Positions 1 through 5,636 of a DNA stretch of 7,061 nucleotides are shown here, piece after piece; position 1 is the stretch's first letter, and every line of letters begins with the position of its first letter. A program made the position numbers and the translations under genes. This DNA comes from Bacteroidota bacterium (lineage in GTDB: Bacteria > Bacteroidota > Bacteroidia > Chitinophagales > Chitinophagaceae): positions 1-7,061 of the forward strand of contig JAEWJV010000115.1 of assembly GCA_023386395.1 (NCBI GenBank), in the 5' to 3' direction. A model generated the notes under the pieces. It was not told where the DNA came from. It saw only the letters and a program-made list of their open reading frames with translations, and did not search any database.

Positions 1-1692
1 TTAAAAGATGATCACAGGTTTAAATTCATTCTTGGTATTAACCGGGTGGCCGCTCAAACCGAATGGCAGTCGCAGCAGGTGAACCAGTTAACAGATATTC
101 ATAACCCTGAGTTCAGTTTTGCTGTTGGTTCGCCACCAATTGTAGATGGCGATAAATTCTGGGAATCTCAATTAGGTTATTTTGGCCGTATCAACTATGC
201 CTTTAGAGATAAATACCTTATTGAAGGTAACCTTCGCTACGATGGTTCATCCAAATTTCCCCGCGACCTGTGGTGGAGATGGTATCCTTCCGTTTCGGCA
301 GGCTGGGTAATTTCAAAGGAAAACTTTATGCTTTCGCAGGACGTGGTGAGCTTTTTCAAGATAAGGGGTTCATGGGGTACTATCGGCGATCAAACCGTGC
401 CAAACACTTTGTATTTGCCGCTCATGTCCAGCAGCCTTTCCAGCTGGATTGGCGCAAACGGGTCAAGGGCTGTTACGGTTGGAACGCCGCCGGCCATTGT
501 AAACAATATTACCTGGCAGGATATTCAAACAAAAAACCTTGGTGTTGACCTCGCATTTTTTGAAAACAAGCTGTCTGTTACGTTTGATCTCTTCCAGAGA
601 AATACCAAGAATATGATTGTTCCGTCCGAAGGCATACCTTATACTTTCGGCACAGGTGCCCCGCAGGGAAATTTCGGATCGCTGCGCACAAATGGGTGGG
701 AACTTACAGTTGAGTTTAACCACAGGTTTAAAAATGGCCTGGGCGTGAATTTCAGGGGAAATATTTCAGATGCAAAAACGCATATCCTGGAATATGGCAC
801 ATCTACCGGCGTGAACAGTTATTACAATGGAAAAGATATAGGTGAAATATGGGGCTACCGGACTGACAGGCTGTACCAGCCGGATGATTTTGAATTAGGG
901 CCGGATGGCAACCCGCAGTTAATTACGCTTACTGCAGATGATGTGCCGGCAGAATATGTAGGCAAGAAAGCAAACAAATTAAAGGCCGGGGCACATGGCG
1001 AAAAGCCCGTGTACCAGGCATTCCTTCAAAACTCTTCCAATTTCTTTTTTGGGCCCGGCGATGTGAAATTTAAAGACCTGAACGGCGATGGCGTTATCGA
1101 CAATGGCAGTGCAACCCTGGATGATCATGGCGACCTGGCTGTAATTGGTAACTCCACACCAAGATATGAGTATGGGTTCAGGATTGGCGCAGATTACAAA
1201 GGCTTTGATATTAGTTTATTTTTCCAGGGCGTAGGCAGCCGCCAGGTATGGGGCGATGGATTTTTAGCCATCCCGGGATATAATTCTGCAGACGGTGCTA
1301 TGCCGGAAGCAATTGCCAGCAATTACTGGACACCGGATAATACCGACGCATTTTATCCCGCTGCCTATAACAATGCCGGCAGCAATGCTGCTAATAATAT
1401 GCAGATGCAGGACAGGTATTTGTTAAACATGGCTTACCTGAGGCTTAAAAATTTTACCGTGGGGTATTCCTTCTCACCAGACCTGCTTAGAAAAGTGGGT
1501 GTTAATTCTTTCAGGGTTTATGGTGCATTGGAAAACTTCATCACCTGGGACCACCTCAGGGGATTACCAATTGATCCGGAAGCTATTAATGGTTATTCCA
1601 TGTGGAATACATCAAACTATAACCTGGGCCGTACCGGCATAGGTACGCCTGCATTCAAAAGCATATCAATTGGTGTTCAATTAAACTTTTAA
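1..1692 (+). CDS. SusC/RagA-family TonB-linked outer-membrane transporter, C-terminal part (5' truncated)
   Basis: This is the C-terminal 563 residues of a SusC-like TonB-dependent transporter, the beta-barrel that imports oligomers (glycans or peptides) across the outer membrane using TonB energy. The frame is open to base 1 with no stop, so the real start, signal peptide, carboxypeptidase-like domain and plug lie left of the window; the GTG at 46 is not a plausible start. Family features visible are alternating aromatic barrel strands (for example GYFGRINYAFRDKYLIEGNL followed by RYDGSSKF), the segment DVKFKDLNGDGVID (fragment residues about 354-367) followed by IGNSTPRYEYG, and a C-terminal strand ending in Phe (SISIGVQLNF), typical of BAM-inserted barrels. 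Family members are usually about 1000 residues, so roughly half is present. The SusD partner follows 100 bases downstream. The substrate cannot be deduced. The family call is very secure. Confidence 0.95.
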   Translation, partial: LKDDHRFKFILGINRVAAQTEWQSQQVNQLTDIHNPEFSFAVGSPPIVDGDKFWESQLGYFGRINYAFRDKYLIEGNLRYDGSSKFPRDLWWRWYPSVSAGWVISKENFMLSQDVVSFFKIRGSWGTIGDQTVPNTLYLPLMSSSLSSWIGANGSRAVTVGTPPAIVNNITWQDIQTKNLGVDLAFFENKLSVTFDLFQRNTKNMIVPSEGIPYTFGTGAPQGNFGSLRTNGWELTVEFNHRFKNGLGVNFRGNISDAKTHILEYGTSTGVNSYYNGKDIGEIWGYRTDRLYQPDDFELGPDGNPQLITLTADDVPAEYVGKKANKLKAGAHGEKPVYQAFLQNSSNFFFGPGDVKFKDLNGDGVIDNGSATLDDHGDLAVIGNSTPRYEYGFRIGADYKGFDISLFFQGVGSRQVWGDGFLAIPGYNSADGAMPEAIASNYWTPDNTDAFYPAAYNNAGSNAANNMQMQDRYLLNMAYLRLKNFTVGYSFSPDLLRKVGVNSFRVYGALENFITWDHLRGLPIDPEAINGYSMWNTSNYNLGRTGIGTPAFKSISIGVQLNF

Positions 1693-1792
1693 AATTATCA
1701 TGATGAAACCGAACACGATAAAAATATTTAATGCACATGGAGCTGAATCTGTGAGGTTCCGTCCGGCAAATAAAAACTCAAAAAATATTCGG

Positions 1793-3640
1793 ATGAAAAT
1801 ATATAAATATATCTGCGGTTTTGGAATAGCATGTATGCTTTTCACTTCCTGCAAAAAAGATTTTTTAGACAGGCCGCCGCTTACGAGTTATGTGGATGCA
1901 GACGGGCAATACTGGAGAAATGAAGACGACATCCGTATGTACGCCAATGGATTTTATACTAATTATTTCAATGGATATAACACTTCCTTTACGGCAGATT
2001 ACACGCCTGTACGCGGCTATACCTTTAATGATGATTTAACCGGCAAAAACGTTCAGTCTAATTTTGAAAGCTCCGTGCCTTCATCAAGAGGGTCAACTTC
2101 CGAAGCTGCCGCCTGGATGTCACAATACGCCGGCCCTACCTGGGATTTTGCGTGGGTACGCAAAGCCAACATCTTTATTGACCGCCTGGATAATATCGCC
2201 AAAGCAAATATTACCGATGAAGCTTACCGGCACTGGAGCGCTGTGGCCAGGTTCTTCAGGGGATATGAATATTCCCGCCTGGTTAGTGTGTTTGGCGATG
2301 TGCCTTATTATGGCAGGGTTGTTCAGGAAACCGAACTGGATAGTTTGTATAAAGACAGGGATAACCGGGGAGATGTAATGGATAAAGTGTATGATGATTT
2401 TAAATTCGTATTGGACAATATTCGTGACGACGACGGAGCGCTGTTTTTGAACAAAACCATTGCTGCCGCTTTTATCTCCAGGTTTATGCTGTTTGAAGGA
2501 ACGTATGAACATTACCATTCACTGGATGCCGCAAGGGCTAAAAAATACCTTGAGTTTGCTGTTGAAGCCGCCAACGTGGTGATGAGCAGCGGTAAGTATA
2601 ATTTTGGCAGCGATTTTAAAGCATTGTTTTCCTCCGAAAACCTCGCCGGTAACCCGGAAGTGTTATTATACAGGAAGTATGATGCCGCTTTGTCAATAAC
2701 CCATTGCATAGGTTCTTATTCCAATGGCACTGAAGTGGTGGGCGTGGATCCAAATCTTGTATTAGCCAAATCTTTTATTATGAATGACGGTAATGTGTGG
2801 GAGCATTCTTCTGAACCGGGCGCTGATGATTTTTCCATTGCCAATCTTGCCAATACAAGAGACCCCCGTTTTGAAGCTTCATTTATTGATAATGCCAACC
2901 CGGCTTCTGCCACACTGTTGTATGGTTATAAATTTGCATCCAGGGAAGCTATCACTTATATAGGGAAAACTTATCCAGCTGCATGGGGAAGCAATACCAA
3001 TACGAGTGATGCGCCGGTAATAAGGTTAGGCGAAGTGGTTTTAAACTGGATTGAAGCGAAGGCTGTTCTTTCGCAATATTATGGCGGCCCTGCAGTTACA
3101 CAGGCAGATTTGGACCAGTCAATCAATGCCATCCGCAATCGTCCTTTGGATGCAGATGCCATGGCGAAAGGTGTACAGAAAACAGCGCCACTTACATTAT
3201 CATCGCTTCCGGATGATCCGGAAAGAGATGCCGATGTGCCGGCGTTAATATGGGAAATCCGGAGGGAAAGAAGGATGGAGTTTGTATTTGAGGGTTTCCG
3301 TTTATTAGACCTGAAAAGATGGAAGAAACTTCAGTATATGGATTTCAGCACTAATCCCGATTACCTTCTTGGTCCCTGGGTAAACCTGCCTGTTGAACTG
3401 CCGACTGCCTTAACTGATGCAGCCGCTACAAAAGGGAATGTAAAAGTGAAAAAGGCGGACGGGACAATCGTTACCTATGACGGAACAAATGCTGCTGATA
3501 TGGTAGGTTTTTGGGTGGTAGAGAATGCCGCAAACAGGGATGGATTTTCAGATAAGAATTACTTGTCTCCTGTGGGTCAAACGCAGGTTGATGAATACCA
3601 GGATAAGGGTTATACGCTTTCTCAAACGGAAGGCTGGTAA
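1793..3640 (+). CDS. SusD/RagB-family nutrient-binding outer-membrane lipoprotein
   Basis: A 615-residue SusD-like lipoprotein, the surface lid that captures substrate over the SusC barrel. The N-terminus is a lipoprotein signal peptide: a short basic start, a hydrophobic core, then the lipobox LFTSC with Cys20 as the predicted lipidated residue, followed by the family hallmark KKDFLDRPP. The C-terminal half has the conserved helix IRLGEVVLNWIEAKA (about 410-424), the signature ERRMEFVFEGFRLLDLKRW (492-510) and the closing motif KNYLSP...EGW. I chose the ATG at 1793 because it puts the lipobox at the usual place. An in-frame ATG at 1700 would add 31 polar residues ahead of the signal peptide, which a lipoprotein should not have. 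No Shine-Dalgarno is evident, as is common in Bacteroidota. The gene follows SusC in the same unit and is closed by the terminator at 3657. The ligand is unknown. Confidence 0.95.
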   Translation: MKIYKYICGFGIACMLFTSCKKDFLDRPPLTSYVDADGQYWRNEDDIRMYANGFYTNYFNGYNTSFTADYTPVRGYTFNDDLTGKNVQSNFESSVPSSRGSTSEAAAWMSQYAGPTWDFAWVRKANIFIDRLDNIAKANITDEAYRHWSAVARFFRGYEYSRLVSVFGDVPYYGRVVQETELDSLYKDRDNRGDVMDKVYDDFKFVLDNIRDDDGALFLNKTIAAAFISRFMLFEGTYEHYHSLDAARAKKYLEFAVEAANVVMSSGKYNFGSDFKALFSSENLAGNPEVLLYRKYDAALSITHCIGSYSNGTEVVGVDPNLVLAKSFIMNDGNVWEHSSEPGADDFSIANLANTRDPRFEASFIDNANPASATLLYGYKFASREAITYIGKTYPAAWGSNTNTSDAPVIRLGEVVLNWIEAKAVLSQYYGGPAVTQADLDQSINAIRNRPLDADAMAKGVQKTAPLTLSSLPDDPERDADVPALIWEIRRERRMEFVFEGFRLLDLKRWKKLQYMDFSTNPDYLLGPWVNLPVELPTALTDAAATKGNVKVKKADGTIVTYDGTNAADMVGFWVVENAANRDGFSDKNYLSPVGQTQVDEYQDKGYTLSQTEGW

Positions 3641-3656
3641 TAAAATTGTTTTATGT

Positions 3657-3692
3657 AAAGCACAGGTGCAAAGCCTGTGCTTTTTTTATTTT
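3657..3692 (+). terminator. Intrinsic (Rho-independent) terminator of the SusC-SusD unit
   Basis: A perfect 10-bp stem pairs 3657-3666 (AAAGCACAGG) with 3674-3683 (CCTGTGCTTT) around a 7-base loop. It continues directly into a T tract: seven T at 3681-3687, one A, then four more T. It begins 16 bases after the SusD stop codon, so it should end the SusCD transcript. On the opposite strand the T tract is weak, so it looks one-directional. The T tract ends only six bases before the ATG of the next gene (3699), so it may also lie in that gene's leader. Confidence 0.88.
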
Positions 3693-3698
3693 ATAAGC

Positions 3699-5549
3699 AT
3701 GAAGAAAGTACTGTTTGTAATTGTATTGACATTAAGCTTTTGCATAACTGAAGCCCAGGATGGTTTTAAATTTGCACATGTGTCCGACATACATATCGGG
3801 AGTAATAACTCAGAAGATGATTTGCGCAGAACGGTGCAAAGTATTAACAACGATTCGTCCGTTGCATTTGTAATTCTTTCCGGTGATATAACAGATTTTG
3901 GTTCTGACACAGAATTTATTATTGCCAAACAAATACTGGATAGTTTAAACAAACCCTGGCACATTGTTCCCGGCAACCACGATGCCAACTGGAGTGAAAG
4001 CGGTACAAACAGTTTTAAAAAAATATTCGGTGCAGAAACTTTTTTCTTTAACTACGGCGGTTATTATTTTATCGGTACTGCCTGCGGGCCAAACATGCGT
4101 ATGAGCCCCGGCCAGGTACCGAGAGAAAATGTTGTCTGGCTCGATTCAACATTGAAACATCTTAAGAATAAAAAGCAGCCCATCATTTTTGTGAATCACT
4201 ATCCAATGGATAGTTCTTTAAATAACTGGTACGATGTAACCGATCTTTTAAAAACCAGAAATATACAACTCATTATCTGTGGACACGGCCATTCCAATCA
4301 CCAGTTTAATTTTGAAGGCATTCCCGGCATTATGGGACGCTCTAATCTTCGCGCAAAAAAAAATGTTGGCGGTTATAACATCGTTACCATAAAAAAAGAT
4401 ACAGTAACTTATACAGAACGCAATCCCGTTATCGGCGAAGAAAACCAATGGGCGCAGGTGGCATTAAGTAAACACCATTTTAAGGCAGATATAAGCACAT
4501 ATTACCGGCCTTCTTATGCAGTTAATTCAACTTATAAAAACGTAAAAACCATTTGGGAATTTACAGATAACAGCGACATAGGTTCAGGTGTTGCAGTATC
4601 AGGCAATCTTGTTATAGCAAGCAATTCAAAAGGTTTTGTTTATGCATTGGATATAAAAGATGGTAAAAAAGTATGGATGTATAAAACCAATGGTAAAATT
4701 TATTCAACGCCTGTGGCTGGAAATGATCTTGTTGTTGTTGCATCAACCGATAATAATATTTATTGCCTGGATGTAAGTAACGGGAAACTGCATTGGAAAC
4801 TAGAAACCAATAAGCCGATTGTGGCTTCTCCATTAATTAAAAATGGTATTGTTTATATAGGTGCTGCGGATGGAAAATTCCGTGCGATTGACCTGCAGAC
4901 AGGCAATTTAAAATGGAGCTATGACAGCGTAAAAGGCTTTGTCGTGGATAAGCCTTTATTCTATAATAATAAAGTTTATTTCGGTACATGGGGCACCGAA
5001 TTTTATGCATTGAATGCTGCAACAGGAGTGCTTGTATGGAAGTGGAATAACGGCTCTGCCAACCGCATGTATTCGCCGGCAGCCTGCTATCCTGTTGCAG
5101 CCAATAACCGTGTTTTTATTGTAGCACCTGATCGTTATGCAACCTGTTTTGATGCAGAAACGGGCCATATTATCTGGCGGAAACAGGATCCTCTAAACCG
5201 TGTGCGGGAATCAATGGGCTTATCAGAAGACAGTTCATTGGTTTATGCAAAAACAATGGAAGGCGAACTGATTGGCTTTTCCACCAAAGCTGACAGCATG
5301 CAAGTTGATTTAAAATCAAACACTAATTTGGGTTATGAAATTGCGCCAACAGCAATTGTTGCAGATAATGATTTAATCTATGTGCCTTCTGATGATGGAA
5401 CTGTTATAGCTGTTAATAAAGATGGATCCGTTTTATGGAAACATAAAATTTCAAATGCGCTCATTACGAATATTACTGCGGTTTCGGCCGATAGAATTAT
5501 CGTAACTACAATGGATGGAAAGGTTGTTTGCCTGCAAACCTTACGTTAA
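3699..5549 (+). CDS. Exported calcineurin-like metallophosphoesterase fused to a PQQ/BamB-like beta-propeller
   Basis: A 616-residue exported protein with two domains. Residues 1-19 form a signal peptide (MKKVLFVIVLTLSF core, likely signal peptidase I cleavage after TEA, leaving Gln20 first). Residues about 23-245 are a metallophosphoesterase with the complete metal-site series: SDIH (D30, H32), SGDITD (D63), GNHD (N93, H94, D95), NHYP (H167) and GHGH (H196, H198). The pattern resembles CpdA/GpdQ-type phosphodiesterases. Residues about 283-616 are a beta-propeller with blades about 40 residues apart, such as YALDIKDGKKVWMYK (315-329), YCLDVSNGKLHWKLE (355-369), RAIDLQTGNLKWSYD (395-409) and YALNAATGVLVWKW (436-449); one late blade (522-540) is degenerate and a last strand is at about 607-613. 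The start at 3699 is chosen because it begins the signal peptide; the frame is open back to 3525, but that stretch lies inside SusD. Substrate and partner are unknown; the propeller may bind a protein, a cofactor or the envelope. It is probably periplasmic or surface-located. Confidence 0.9.
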   Translation: MKKVLFVIVLTLSFCITEAQDGFKFAHVSDIHIGSNNSEDDLRRTVQSINNDSSVAFVILSGDITDFGSDTEFIIAKQILDSLNKPWHIVPGNHDANWSESGTNSFKKIFGAETFFFNYGGYYFIGTACGPNMRMSPGQVPRENVVWLDSTLKHLKNKKQPIIFVNHYPMDSSLNNWYDVTDLLKTRNIQLIICGHGHSNHQFNFEGIPGIMGRSNLRAKKNVGGYNIVTIKKDTVTYTERNPVIGEENQWAQVALSKHHFKADISTYYRPSYAVNSTYKNVKTIWEFTDNSDIGSGVAVSGNLVIASNSKGFVYALDIKDGKKVWMYKTNGKIYSTPVAGNDLVVVASTDNNIYCLDVSNGKLHWKLETNKPIVASPLIKNGIVYIGAADGKFRAIDLQTGNLKWSYDSVKGFVVDKPLFYNNKVYFGTWGTEFYALNAATGVLVWKWNNGSANRMYSPAACYPVAANNRVFIVAPDRYATCFDAETGHIIWRKQDPLNRVRESMGLSEDSSLVYAKTMEGELIGFSTKADSMQVDLKSNTNLGYEIAPTAIVADNDLIYVPSDDGTVIAVNKDGSVLWKHKISNALITNITAVSADRIIVTTMDGKVVCLQTLR

Positions 5550-5618
5550 TAATTACTATAATTTATAATGAACAGGAGAATCTATAATCTAGGATTTAAA
5601 ATTTGACGCTGAATGAAC

Positions 5619-5626
5619 TAACTTTG
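5619..5626 (+). promoter_or_regulatory. Candidate Bacteroidota -7 promoter element for mfd
   Basis: TAACTTTG matches the Bacteroidota housekeeping sigma -7 consensus TAnnTTTG exactly and ends 10 bases before the mfd ATG at 5637. The usual -33 TTG is not well placed: the nearest, in ATTTGAC (TTG at 5603-5605), leaves only 13 bases, shorter than the usual spacing of about 17-23. If used, transcription would begin at roughly 5632-5634, giving a leader of only a few bases. The 87-base spacer from 5550 shows no clear terminator for the upstream gene and is otherwise AT-rich without recognisable sites. Confidence 0.5.
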
Positions 5627-5636
5627 CACCGCGTTT

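Noticed and set aside
46..48. GTG at 46 as the start of the SusC-like gene
   Set aside because: The frame is open and barrel-like upstream to base 1 (LKDDHRFKFILGINR...), so this is an internal codon of a truncated gene.
2120..2518. 132-codon open frame on the minus strand inside SusD
   Set aside because: It lies wholly within a well-supported gene, has no recognisable family features and looks like a shadow of the coding strand; the same holds for the other short antisense frames in SusC, SusD and the phosphoesterase gene.
3525..3698. Upstream in-frame start at 3525 for the phosphoesterase gene
   Set aside because: It would overlap the SusD C-terminal coding region in another frame and place 58 residues, partly encoded by the terminator, ahead of a clear signal peptide at 3699.
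4530..5549. True PQQ-dependent dehydrogenase activity for the propeller domain
   Set aside because: The blade repeats match the PQQ/BamB-like fold, but the domain is much shorter than quinoprotein dehydrogenases, and I see no cofactor-ligand or catalytic motifs of those enzymes.
5550..5636. Possible terminator hairpin after the phosphoesterase gene
   Set aside because: The spacer has AT-rich near-palindromes (for example around 5555-5600), but no GC-containing stem followed by a T tract.
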